Both the position numbers and the translations under genes were made by a program. Shown here one piece after another: positions 24,755 through 36,559 of a stretch of 64,000 nucleotides of DNA; within the stretch, counting starts at the first letter, position 1; the number at the start of each line of letters is the position of its first letter. The stretch covers positions 21,863,024 to 21,927,023 of the forward strand of contig OY987231.1 of assembly GCA_963920705.1 (NCBI GenBank), written 5' to 3'. The notes under the pieces are model-generated. The model had not been told where the DNA came from. It did no database searches and saw only the letters and a list, made by a program, of their open reading frames with translations. This DNA is from Odiellus spinosus. Lineage: Eukaryota > Arthropoda > Arachnida > Opiliones > Phalangiidae.

Positions 24755-27700
24755 ATGAGCGCTACCGATGCTGGATCACCTCGGATGACAAGAAACGTTT
24801 TGGCCTTCTCCGTCGATGCTTTATTGGGTCATAAGCCTCTGTCACTACGTACAACCAAAAAAGAATCCGAACATGATCAAGACAGCGGTATACAGTCAAA
24901 ATGGAAACTTAACCCGATTTCTTCTTATAATCCTGATGGTAAGTAAATGTTCTTTAAAAAATGTTTGGGTTTTTAATACGTGCATGGGTCACTTAAGGTC
25001 AAAGGGGATACGGCACTCTTGAATTTGTTGTACAGCTTTGACAGTGCATTGAGTTTGAACTGTTACTAACGCTTTTAAAGGGAGAATGCAACCTTATCTT
25101 TTAAATAGACCTAATTCACAAGCATTAGAAATTTACAAACAAATATTAAACTAGAAATAAATTTAAAACTTACCATCAAAAGAGGCTTAGCTGGATTCAT
25201 TTACATCCTGGACTTCTTGGCATTGAAGGGTCTCATGGAGATCTCGCCTTAACGACGGGCCTTTGATCATTGATCGCTGATACATCAATGCAAACAAATT
25301 CAGGATCTATTTCCCAATGACTTATATGATGGAGAATGCAGGCTCTCCATGAATTAGTTTTAGATTTATTTCTAGTTTCATAAATGTGTTTGTAATTTTT
25401 TTACTGATGGATTAGTTCTATTTAACTTGTTGTTGTCTAAATTTTTTCCAATCGCGTTTCTCATTTCGGTGGCGTCGCGCGAGCATAAAAAGTAGTTAAG
25501 GGTAAAAAAACTCATCGTAATAACGTCAGCCATCGTTTTTCTAGCTCCTCCAAAATTTGTTTAATTTCATCTCGCGATCAAGACTCCCTTGACCGCTTAC
25601 CAATGTCTCGAACTATATTTCGCCGTAAACAAAATAGATCGCCTCTTACACACTTCCCCCCGCCCCCAAAAAAGTTTGTTTTAATATACTTTTGATATAG
25701 CGTAAGTTAAAGTTTAGTTTTAAGTTATTATAACAATGCCCAAATATATGTTAAATATTATTCAAAATTGAAACCATTTCTATCTTTCCGTTTGTATATT
25801 TTATAATAAAAAGGATACTAGACCTCTAGAAAAAAAGTTATTTTCAATCAATTTAGACTCTTTGAACTCTTAAGAGATGTTTGTAAAGTCAATCAGCTTT
25901 TTCAAGCCCTTGCTTTCGCTCGTCTTGTATTGAGAAGCTTGTATCAAAATCAAATTCATTTATATATCCGTTTCTCCTTCAATTGAAGCCTGTCACGAAA
26001 CGCTAATTGTCAAACGAAAAGCTTGATTTAAGCTTTAAGTAGATTCTTGGCCAAAATAATCTTGATTGAAAACGCTCCTTTACAAATAAAGTTTAATTAG
26101 AGTTAAATTGGTTCACGCGCCATTTTTAAACGATGTTTCATTGGCATCAAGAACTCAGTTTTCTGAATAATATTTCAATTCGAAACGGATTTAGGCTTAG
26201 CCAGTCTGATTGGCGACTCTATAATAACTGTAAAATACTGCCAATCATTCCCTTTAAAAAAAAGTTAGTAATTCCAATCTAAATGGGTCTCCAAGTTGCA
26301 AACAAAATCTAAACATATTTCACACCCATTAGATAAATGTTTTTATAGACTAACTTCCCAGAATTAATGACATCAACGATTATAATTCGATTTCTACGTA
26401 TGGTTCGTAAGAGGGTTTGTTTTTATTTTTATTTTGAATCAACATTTTTTTTTAAAAAAAAGAGGAGTGAAACTAGGGTAGATTTATGGAGTATATAACT
26501 GATAGGGTCTTTCAACACCGTTTCAAACTGTCTGAATCGATTGCGTAGCTCGGTAAAGCTTTGACATCCGGAAAAGGAAGAGCGAGAGATTAGGTTTAGG
26601 TTCCAACTGTGTCCTTTTGTACATATAGGAACGCTAATAGCAAAACCGTGTTCTTCAAACGAGTACTTTTCGTTTCCCGGTAACTTTATAACCCTCTCCT
26701 AAATTTTTCTAAACGCCGTTTTTGTTTTTTTTTTTTTTCTTTTTTCTTTCGACATCCCATCCCATCTCACGCAAAAAAGCAAGTTCATTTGCATTTAGGA
26801 AGGTTTCCAAAAAATAAAATAAAATAAAAAAGGCTTAAGTACATATCGTGGCATTTTCCGCCTCTTTATCCAATTTTTATTCCTAATTTCGAGTTTTAAA
26901 TTCAAAGATTTAAAATTTTTCCTAAATGATCATTTTGTTTTTTTTTAGCTTCATCCGTTTACGCGGCTAATTCCGTGGCGAATCTTCAGCATCATAATGC
27001 AAATTTCGTTCGCAATATTACGAATCTCCCGTATCAGAACGAAGATATTCAATTGGAGCTGTGTGGGAAAGAACTTTGGACGGAGTTTCATCGACTGGAA
27101 AATGAAATGATTATCACCAAAGCTGGAAGGTAAGGCTTAATTGCCTTAAGATTAGGCTCTCACCATTTTGTTTTCGAATACCAATACTATTAAAATACCA
27201 TATTCAAAATGCTATACCAAAGAAACTTCAAAATGAAAATGTTAAAAATATAGAAGTCATTTTTGGGAAAGTTAAAGTATTAACGGACACTTTAGGTAAA
27301 TTTGCATAAATCGGATAGATTTATGCAAATTTACCTAAAATGTCCGTTAATGTTTTAACTTTCCCAAAAATATCACGGAAGAGTTCACGAAATTTCCAAA
27401 TTTACACAAAGTGTCATTTAAAAGTCATGGATTTTTAAAAACCTTCCCTGAAATTCTCGAATTTATGAAATTTCAAATTTTAGTCTAAAATGCCTGGGAT
27501 GTTGAAATTTGGTCTAAATTGTCAGGAGAGTTGAAACATTGAGAATATAATCGGGTATTTTATCTAAAATGTTAAAGAAAGAGTCGGATATATTAAGTTT
27601 TAATTAACGTATGATTAAAGGGAGAACGCAACCTAATGCACCAATTAAAAAAATTACAGACAAATATTAAACTAGGAATAGGCTTAGCAGACTTCATGAA

Positions 27701-30700
27701 TTGATTGGTCAGCGATTAACGACGGGCCTTTTGCTCATTGGTCGCTGACAAATCAATGCAAAGAAATTCCGGATCTCCATGAATCCAGCTAAGCCTATTT
27801 TCCGGGTAAGTTTTAAAATGATTTCCATTTTAATATTTGTTTGTATTTTTTTTTTCCTTTTTTTTTTTTTTTTTTTTACTGGTGGATTAGTTCTATTTAA
27901 ACCATAAGGAATCTCTTGTTGTTAGGTTGCATCCTCATTTTAAAGAGAGCCGAGAATTTTATCTAATATGTGAGGAAAAACACAGAAAAGTTTCATAATC
28001 GAAAAATAGCATAAGGTATCAGTGAGAATGCCAGGAAACTTTAAAATCGGTTCATATCGTTTAATAATGGAATAAAACACACTAGGAAAACGTCAGGAAA
28101 GTTTATAAATGACCCAAAATATCTGGAAACAAGTTTAAAAATGTCAAAAATATGTTACTGTAGTTTAAAATTGAACTAGAATATCTGCGAAAAAATCCTA
28201 ATATATCGTGGAAGATGTAAGTGAAGTTTAAAATTGGCCCAACCTGGTCAGAGATTTAAAAAAGGTGTTTTCACTTAAATATATTTTCATATTAAAGTGA
28301 AAACATGCATATTTTTTCTCTGCGAAAGTTTATTTAATCTAATTTTGTGGCTCAGAATACTTTTAAAGTCATTATGCAATATGTGTAATTTCTAATTAGA
28401 TTTAGAAACTAATAATTCAATTGGGTCTTTAATATCATATCGGTTGAATAATTAATCATATATTATATTCGAGCGTAGCTAAACTGATAAAAAATTTCCT
28501 TTAACATAGTGATAAACCAAATTATAATAATTCGCTCTTATAAACATTTGGAAAAACCTCCCACATTTGATTATATATTGAAAATGAATTAATTATTTTG
28601 ATAAGAATGTTATATTTGTATTTAATCAAAAACGTATTATCTTTTTAATCCCTTCAGGCGAATGTTTCCGGCTCTGAAAGTTAAAGTCAATGGTTTAGAC
28701 CCAGATGCCCATTATATATTCTGGGTCGACGTTGTGTCGTTAGACGATAACAGATATCGATACGTTTATCCGAGGTAAATATAATTAAATAAATCAATTT
28801 ACGCTGATTTGATTCTCGAAGCTAAGCCTTTATTTTATATTGTTTTAACACTTGAAGTTCTCAATGGATGGTGGCTGGAACCGGTGATCCACCTATGCCT
28901 TTCAACCAATACATCCATCCGGATTGTCCCTCAGTCGGCCGTCATTGGATGATGCAATTTATCAGTTTCGATCGATTGAAGTTGACCAATAACAAGCAAC
29001 CTTCTATTAAGGGTCAAATAGCTTTGCATTCCATGCACAAATACCAGCCGCGAATTCACGTCCAAAGAACCAATGATCTACAGACTGATCCTGAGTTACA
29101 AATCAATGAGAAAAAAGCTTTGACCTTTGTATTCCCGGAAACGGCGTTCATTACAGTTACGGCGTATCAGAATCAACAGGTACGCCATTCTTCTGGTTCC
29201 CTATAGTCCAATCATTTCATTTAAAAGTGGTACCAGAAGCCGATGAAACCCTCCTTTGAAGTCTATTACTCCCGGGTCTTGTCTACCCCTCTCTGTATGG
29301 GTTATTCTCAAAAGGCGCGATTCGTACGCCTCCTAACGGTAGATATTTTCGGAGTGGGAGCTCGTCGAGCGAATATCTCTAGCAGCCTTGGAGTTCATCA
29401 AAAAAACGTCGTCGTTTGTGGAGAGAGAGAATTTCCAATTTTCCGTAGACAGGGGGGATGAAGTAGGACCCCTTCTAACTCGTAAAATTGTGAATTTTAT
29501 CCATACAGAGAGGAGCGCTATATGGAACATTGGAGTAGTAGACTTCAAAGGAAGGTTTCATCGGCTTCTGGTGGTACACTTTTGTCCAGTGTTACATTAG
29601 GGAAAAACTTTTGGCCTATAATTATTACTCTGGATAGCCAGAGTAGAGCCAATGGTTTCCCACTAATATTGTAGAGAGCATTAGTCAGCATTAAATCGCA
29701 GTTATTGATATTATAACGCAACCCTGCTTCAAGGAGACAAATTTAACATTAAATTAACCATGGATATCTTTTCCAGCTTCCTCTTGAAGCTAGGACTATT
29801 AATATTTGACCCTTATCTCAATGAGAAGAGAGAATTAACAAAAAGTTAAAACTGACGTCGCCATCTAGCGGCAAACAGTGGCTAAAGTAGTAACTAAACC
29901 ACGTGCGCGTCTGGTTATATTCTATTCTATATTCACGGCAACCAGGCATATGGTTTTTTAGTTACTATGCCACTGTCTGCCGCTATACGACGTCTACGAT
30001 CTTTTGTTTTTATCTAATTTTACTCTATGTTTTTAAAGTAGAAATATAATATTTACTCCTTTTGAAAAAGGAGCAAGCGCATCAAAATCGCACTAAATGT
30101 AGGCGAATTTATTATAGGTTATAGTCATAAATTCCGTCGCGTGTACAGCTTTAGAAATCACGTGACGGGGCTCGGGTAAAATGGCGCCGGCCACGTTGAT
30201 ACGAGGGAGCTGTGCGATCCGCTCTGCCAAATATTCAAACCAATATTTTACGCGTGTATAATAGTAATTGTTGTATATTTAGATTTAATTATAAAATCGG
30301 CGGGGTTAGATTAGTCCGATTGGATTCAAAATACAAAAGAAGCCAATATACAATAAGTAAGAAATTGATCTTTGCTCTCAACTAGGTGACGATAATAAAT
30401 TATTTTTTTATTATTTTTAAACAAAAGCTGTTTTTTTTCATTCACACAGATTACTCGGCTAAAAATCGCTAGTAACCCGTTCGCCAAAGGATTTCGGGAA
30501 ACCGTCAGATCTAGGTAAGAAACTGAATCCGTATATGTTATATACCAATGGCCATCGAGGGGGTAGACACTTAGAACTCAGGTGTACAACAATTTTGACC
30601 TCTTAGCGCTATCAAAGCTAGAATTAAAGAGTTCATAAGAGTTCGAACTCAATGCATTGTCAAAGCTGAACTCGCTTGAACCTAGATGCGTGCACTCTCG

Positions 30701-33700
30701 ATGGACATCCGTTGTGTGCTCAAAAATTCGATAACGTTTTAAAGTTGAGGGTCCAAACCCTTCTCTCGGTTCTTTAGTAACTTTGTTGGTGGGTATAGAA
30801 AAAAAGGAAGTGCCCTCGATAAGATAAATTTAGTTAGCATTTAGCGGGATGGTTAAAAGGCAAATAAAATAGTTTTTTCATCCATTCTACTTGTAAAATA
30901 AGACCTATTTGCGTAGTAAAACATTCAAGAATAACCAATAAAATTGTTAAATTCCGGCAAGGAGGATCAGAGAAGGAGAGGAAATGTGGGAACGGCGCGG
31001 TTCCTACTGCGTCGGCCTAAACTCCCACTCTGGGAGAACGGGGGTAGAGACGTTTCGTGGTAAAATGTTGTCGCGTGGGTAAAACGAATCCTTTATGAGA
31101 CGCGCTAGCTAGCGACCACGTGACAACAGTTTACCTCGAGAATTTCCAATCCCCCCTTTCCACCCGAGTGGGAGGTTGGCTCTTCTCTCTCTAACTCAAC
31201 GCAGCCCCACATTTCCTCTCCTTCTCTGATCCTCCTTGATTCCGGTCAATATTAAAATACCGAGGGCCTGATTGTTTCACGTAATCGGTGTACAAGATTG
31301 TAGCTTTGACTGTAGTAATGTGGTTACGTCACTGAGTACGTATTTAGCATTACCAAAGGCTCTAATCAGTTACGCAATCGATTAATCGACGTAAAACTTT
31401 GACAAGCTGGCCAAACTTGGCGTCACGCACCACTAATAGCGATGCGGGGGGGGGGGGGGGGGAGACCAAAACCCCACTAAAATATCCGAATTATTTCACT
31501 CTACAACCTATGACGTCACCGGTCAGTAGTAGTAGTAGTGCACTGCCAGAAAAAAAATACTAAAAGGCCAAGTTATTTCACTCTGTGAACGCTAGAGGTT
31601 TTGTAATGTGTCCGTTTCCTCTCTGGGCCACAATCGAACACACAGTTAGAAGCATGGGTCATTAAATATTTTGCTTTCATTGAACACGCGCTGTGGAAGA
31701 GGAAATCCAGTTGTTGCAGATTTGTATTTTGTGAAATAATTTGGGCTTTTTTGCGGATTTTGACCGCCAGGTATCTCTAGTGGCGCGTGATGTCATTGGC
31801 CAGATAGTTCGGTAAAATAAATAAAGCTAGTAAAAATTGTGTTATTAAAGTGCATTGTACCGGTAATGGGAATCTATTTATCAAATGTAAGTTATCGAAC
31901 CTGTGTTTACCTAGGAATTATTTTTAATTGATTGGAAAGATTATAGTTCATTAGGAGTATTTATTTCTTGAATAATCTATGAAAAAAGCGTTCGATTTCA
32001 CTCGAAAACACACCTCAATATTTTTTATCGCGTTGATTGTAACATTCTGCGGGGGTCGCTGAGTTAGCGTCGCGACTAGTTTCTAACAGGGTTTCGATAA
32101 AATAGCTCGAGCGAGAGTTTGGCTCTCTTTGCGCTTGACAGTTGGCATGATAATTGGTTCAAAGTAAACATAGACTGGCGACCCGTTTTCGAGTAGGCGC
32201 CACATTTCTCACTCTTCGCCCCGTCAACGAAAACGAAGGCGACATACGGGCGCCTAAAATCCACTTCAACTTGTTGAAAGGCCTCGCGGTTTCGACTTCG
32301 GCAATACAAAAACTGACCTTTTTCTAATTAAACTTCGATCTCTTATTTCTAAGTACCGACTTTTACCCCCTACCAAGAGACTAAGAGATTTCCGGGACAC
32401 CGTGGCGGCTAAAAGCAAACTTAATTCGCTGCTTAACCTAATCGAGGTTTTTACCTGGGAAACCTTTGAACAAGTTTTCAAAATATGGTTGGTGAACCTT
32501 AGACTCGATTGAAATGGTGAAGGTCGTTGACTAATTTTATTACACGATCTGATTGGTTTTCGCTGTTTGGATGATTCGAAAGGGTTACTACTTGACTTAT
32601 TTCATCTAATTGTTAGGTATATTCAATACGGTTATGAAACAAGTCGTCTTCGTTTGTGTACATGTACCTCGATTAGGTAAGCCTAAAGGGCTGATTCAGA
32701 AATTAGACCACTTACATTACAACCCTAGTTAATTTGAGTGCCTAATGATATCTCATCTTTTTCTTAAAGGTACTTCAGAACGGCTTAAGTTACCCGCTAG
32801 TTGAACTCTCTCCCTTGAAATATCTAGGGGTTTCAATCAAACGTTATCTAATAACTCAATTTAATATATTACAATCGTCGAAACAGTGTATCAACCACTG
32901 TTGCAATTCAGTTCCATCCCTAAATGTGGTTTTATACGTACAATTATCTAGATTAGTGTTAAATGATCAAAAGTTGGATATATTTTTTGTTATTTATTCA
33001 CCTTGGTTATCGATAAACGTTAAAACTAATAATATTTTCGATTATGGAGTGGTTGCCGAGTTGAGCGACAATAACAGTGAACAAGGGCTTTCGTTTTTAT
33101 TTCGGAGCCACGTAAGTGAGATCGCGGGAGGGGGAAACGCGTCAAGGAGGGTTGAAACGCGTTGGCGCCACAGTGTCGCGAGCCTCTGGCGTCGTCTGCG
33201 TCCTATCAGTAATTCGCTGGCCGATTGTACTCGGCAACGTTATCTGTCTAGCGCTAGAAGCCGCGAACGGAAGATTTTTCAGCTCGATTTCGCTTAGCAC
33301 CATCGTTTGCCTAAAAATAAGTCGTTCCGTACGTAATCGTAATTAGAATTCGTGGTCAGCTTGATCTTTGCATCAATACAAGTTCAATTTTACCAACTTT
33401 GGACTATGGGATACGCGAATGTTTTATCCCTATAGCGAACCCACCTGAAAAATATACTTTTCTCGTTTGGTACACTCTTTCCAAACGCTTCGGGTCTACC
33501 AGATATATTTGGAACCCTTTAACCTTATCTAGAGGAAGCGAAGAGGTCCAACCTGATATACGATTTGAAGCATTGTTCCTCTTAGGTTTTGATTGCAATA
33601 ATTGTTGATTTTTGTAATAACTTTATATTAAAGTCAGAATGCAACCTAACAACAAGTGATTTTTTTTATCGATTCCTTATTGTTTAAATAGGCCTAATTC

Positions 33701-35575
33701 ACTACTGAAAATATTTACAAACAAATATTAAACTACAAATAAATTTAAAACTTACCCTGAAAATAGGCTTAGTGGGATTCATGGAGGTCCTGTTTTCCTC
33801 GCGTGTAAGGTCTAGCGACCAATCGCGCGCGACGTAAGTCTCGCTGAGATCTCGCGTGAACGACGGGCCTTCGCTCATTGGTCGCTAGACCTTACACGGA
33901 CGCGATTCAGGATCTCCATGAATCCCGCTAAGCCTATTTTCAGGGTAAGTTTTAAATTTATTTCTAGTTTAATATTTGTATTGTAAACTTTTTATCGATG
34001 GATTAGGCCTATTTAAACGATAAGGAATCGATAAAAAATCACTTGTTATTAGGTTGCATTCTCCCTTTAATGAAGAAACCTCGCTACCCAACTGTTCGGT
34101 CCGCGAGATGTGTATATTATAAGAATTCGGACAATTTTGAAAGACAGACCAAATTTACAAAATCAACAAGCTTCACTAAGAACAATAGGCCTATCTTTAG
34201 GAGAGAAAAAACATAAAAGCTCGAGTTCACTGGAGTGCTAGTAGAGCCTCTATAAGAATGAAAACTAGCGAAGAAGCGAAAGAGCTCTTGTAATCGGTGG
34301 GAACAGCAGTTTCACTATCGAAGTGTTAGCTTCTTCGAACAGAACGTCGAGTTGTAGAAAAACATATTAGATACGATAATTTCTATTTAACAAGCCCAGA
34401 AAAAAAAAAAGAGCTGATTAGCGAAAAGACGTGACGACAAAATATCAAAGCCAAAATACACCTCATCTACCCTACAATCTGGCTATCATCGTGCAATAAC
34501 CACGTGGCCGATATGGGCAAAAGAGTGACTTTCGTCAAACGATTTCCAATTCAATAAGGAACCCTATTTGCTCTATTGATATCGACGGCTTAAGTTTTTC
34601 AATCGGGGTATTTTAGATAAGGCGTTGTTTATAATATAGAACCGCTACCTATTTACATAATTGATAATGAAATTATATCGGCAGCGGGGGACTTAAACCC
34701 TCGAATTATTGATTATAATTTAAAACTGATGCCGCTTACAATTTAGTAACTAATAGTTTTATTTTTCATTTAGGGACGAGAATGACCATTTTGAATCTAG
34801 TCGATTATTGGCCGGAAGACCGCACTTCAATTTTTCAGGTACTTATTGTTAATTTTTATCGCGTTGATGTTCCAATTGTGGTATTAGGGTAATAGTAATT
34901 GCTTTGGTAATCTGTCGTAATTTATAATTTAAAGTGAACGAATTGCTAAAAGAGGTCAAAGTTGATTGTTTTAAATCGTCTTTAAGTCTAATTTTCAATA
35001 TTTATTCCTGTTTGGCGTCGTTAAGGATATTTACTATATTGCTTGCTTGCGTAAATAATCTCGCATCTTGTTGGTGTTTGGTCAAATACGCGTAATAAAC
35101 TTCTTTAACCATTCTAACACACTACTAACAATTACGTACTAATGTTCTGGCAGGTGTAACTTCGGTCCTTCTACCACCCCATCCCCTCCAATCTTATTCT
35201 TATTTCCTCCCTCCTCCCGCCCTATGCAGTCCTTCTTTGTATCCATACTGCTTTGTGGAAAGCTGTACACCAACGAGCAGCGCTGGTCATTTCATCGGCG
35301 CAAATTTGCCGTCACCTCACTCGACTTTGTCCCCGTTATCAGCGGCTAGTTACGCGTACGCGGAACATTCTAGAGCCAAAATGGACCATCAAAACGCGTC
35401 CGAGACTGTAACTAACCACTTGAGGTTTAAATTCGGAACCTCACCTAACCAATCACCTCCCCCATTATCGGAACACGACCTATCTTCGCCATCTCCACGA
35501 TCTAGCTTCCCCCAAAACTTTATAGGACACGGTAATGGTGATACGCGACACGTTGAATCGGACTCTAATAGGTAA
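24755..35575 (+). CDS. T-box transcription factor with N-terminal eh1-like motif, 7 exons, 451 aa
   Basis: Nuclear sequence-specific DNA-binding regulator. Exons: 24755-24938, 26949-27129, 28658-28774, 28858-29179, 30450-30514, 34774-34838, 35154-35575. All join in phase. The T-box spans residues ~95-284: [79 protein letters not shown] and [25 protein letters not shown] at residues 18-25 resembles the eh1 Groucho-binding motif near the N-terminus of Tbx15/18/22 proteins. With YQNQQITRLKI this favours a Tbx15/18/22-like or neighbouring (Tbx20/Tbx1) assignment, which I cannot settle. The usual GHI before the SMHKYQPR block is GQI here, and the preceding loop is diverged. The C-terminal exon is Pro/Ser-rich. 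The final AGG TAA could be a splice donor, but an AATAAA 25 nt later supports termination. The start is the first in-frame ATG before the eh1 motif. Confidence 0.93.
25079..25436. mobile_element. Foldback MITE family C, copy 2, decayed
   Basis: It follows a TTAA (25075-25078) and begins AGGGAGAATGCAACCTTA. The arms are diverged and the right end is lost: the AGGTTGCAT-CTCCCT terminus is not recognisable. It lies in T-box intron 1. Confidence 0.8.
25437..26948. other. T-box intron 1, remainder
   Basis: This is AT-rich intronic sequence without further identifiable repeats or exons. Long poly-T runs occur near 26725-26740 and just before the exon 2 acceptor. Confidence 0.6.
27259..27371. repeat. 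Near-perfect 113-bp hairpin in T-box intron 2
   Basis: The left arm begins ATTTTTGGGAAAGTTAAAGT and the right arm is its inverted match ending ACTTTCCCAAAAAT. About 52 bp pair with very few mismatches around a loop of about 5 bases (GGATA). It has no flanking duplication that I can identify. If transcribed in sense with the host gene it would form a long stem. Confidence 0.85.
27619..27939. mobile_element. Foldback MITE family C, copy 3, shortened
   Basis: TTAA occurs at both ends (27615-27618 and 27940-27943), with AGGGAGAACGCAACCTAA at the left and a diverged right end (AGGTTGCATCCTCATT). It is about 321 bp, with internal deletions and a poly-T expansion near 27848-27878. It lies in T-box intron 2. 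Confidence 0.88.
29234..29570 (+). mobile_element. MITE family A, copy 6
   Basis: The 337-bp copy is flanked by a perfect 7-bp duplication, GTGGTAC. It lies in T-box intron 4 and starts 54 bp after the exon 4 donor. Confidence 0.98.
29854..29994. mobile_element. Small inverted-repeat element, GACGTCG ends
   Basis: The ends GACGTCGCCATCTAGCGGCA and TGCCGCTATACGACGTC are inverted matches, extended inward by ACAGTGGC and AGTAACTAAA. It is about 141 bp, in T-box intron 4. The interior is shared with the element at 20910-21066. Confidence 0.75.
30958..31238 (+). mobile_element. MITE family B, copy 2
   Basis: The 281-bp copy in T-box intron 5 is flanked by a perfect 7-bp duplication, ATTCCGG. Its ends read CAAGGAGGATCAG, a one-base variant of copy 1. 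Confidence 0.97.
31278..31420. repeat. Dispersed repeat with CACGTAATCGGTGTACAA
   Basis: The phrase CACGTAATCGGTGTACAA followed by TTGTAGCTTTG recurs at 54207. Variants lie near 2070, 2310, 56545 and 62691. It lies in T-box intron 5. Full element boundaries cannot be set from these relics. Confidence 0.6.
31446..31463. repeat. Poly-G run
   Basis: An unbroken run of about 18 G residues sits inside T-box intron 5. It can form a G-quadruplex-like structure and is prone to length error in sequencing. Confidence 0.95.
31500..33631. other. T-box intron 5, unassigned part with a GC-rich patch
   Basis: This is mostly AT-rich intron. Between about 33110 and 33290 the sequence becomes CpG-rich (GCGTTGGCGCC, GTCGCGAGCC, CTGGCGTCGTCTGCG) with a TCAGTAATTCG word resembling an initiator. 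A smaller patch sits near 32170-32260. These could be internal promoters or enhancers. The 160-codon open frame across 32815-33297 has no recognised domain. Confidence 0.4.
33632..34066. mobile_element. Foldback MITE family C, copy 4
   Basis: The 435-bp copy lies between TTAA at 33628-33631 and 34067-34070, in T-box intron 5. Both long arms are intact. The central segment is inverted relative to copies 1 and 5: the TTTTCCTCGCGTGTAAGG arm is on the left. Confidence 0.95.
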
Positions 35576-35599
35576 AACGTATTCGGCATCATTAGTGAC

Positions 35600-35605
35600 A
35601 ATAAA
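35600..35605 (+). terminator. AATAAA poly(A) signal, T-box gene
   Basis: AATAAA lies 25 nt after the TAA stop at 35573-35575, implying a very short 3' untranslated region. It supports ending the T-box gene here and against using the AG|GTAAAA at the stop as a donor. Confidence 0.45.
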
Positions 35606-36365
35606 CACGGTACAAATTAAAGCCGAATAATTGAAACAATGGGGGCTTTGTTCAATATTGTAAATAGTTGCGACCTTAATTGGCTTATTTTGAGAAATTA
35701 ATTTTCTCTGTGATGTAAATTGTAAAATACAGGAAACCTTAGCGTATTTAGATTTCTCTAATTTAACAAATACTGACCATATTCTAGAACTATCCTTTTT
35801 GAAATTGCTCTTGAGAAGCTTATTTACACCATATTTTTTAAGTATAATAGTGACGACACGTTTTTATTTTTGAATTAAAACATTTCTTTTAAACTGAAAA
35901 AGCTACAGTAAAATTCCGATAAGTTATTTATGAAATCTTAATCGTCTAAAGATATTTAATTTTATAATTGATTTATACTTAGAATGTTTATCGTTCAAAT
36001 ATGCCTAATCCGGTAGGATTATAGAGTGAGGTAATCTAAAAATATTTTACAGTAATACCAAGTAAACCATTCGATAGACTGTTAAATTTAAGCCCAAAAT
36101 AACCGCCACTTTTTTATTTTCAATCATGTTCACGTGTTTAAAAAAATTTGGAAAAAAAAAACCGGTGCATCTATGAAGTATGCAGTTTTTTGCCTTTTTT
36201 GGTACAATTTTCAGTTTACCAGTCCTGTTGAAAAAACTCGTTCCAATAGATTCGGCAAAATGAGTTCAAATGTGCAGGTTAAATTAACCTTAACCCAACT
36301 GTACCGCCGCGAGATGGCAGCTAACGCTTATAAAATACAAAACGTAGGCGCCTGCGCGGCGTCGC
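35606..36365. other. Intergenic DNA
   Basis: AT-rich, no exon seen. Near 36305-36322 the phrase CCGCGAGATGGCAGC resembles the CTCF core (C-C-[AG]-C-[TG]-AG-[AG]-[TG]-GGC), an insulator-type site that would sit between the convergent T-box and cadherin genes. This is inference only. Confidence 0.35.
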
Positions 36366-36428
36366 TATTTAAGAGCTAGAAATTAGCGGTTAACCCTCGT
36401 CAGTCGCGTTTTCTTCTAATTTTTCAAG
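36366..36428 (+). promoter_or_regulatory. TATA plus initiator, with a short leader exon
   Basis: TATTTAAG at 36366-36373 is followed by the arthropod-type initiator TCAGTC at 36400-36405, spaced slightly longer than usual. Then 26 nt later a good donor, CAAG|GTAAGA, begins at 36429. This is the arrangement expected of a plus-strand promoter with a small untranslated first exon. The only downstream exon candidate is at 37739-37896, which overlaps the cadherin end on the other strand. Confidence 0.35.
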
Positions 36429-36559
36429 GTAAGAAAACTATTAATATTTTTAAAAAGCCGCGGTTATTTAAAGCCTAATTTAACGCTCTATCGAATGGTG
36501 TACTTGGTTTTTCTCTAAAATTATTTTTGATGTTCTTTATTCATACTGAATTTGTACCC

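Noticed and set aside
32815-33297. 160-codon plus-strand open frame in T-box intron 5
   Set aside because: No domain or splice context. Composition shifts abruptly at the CpG-rich patch, so it is most likely a chance frame.
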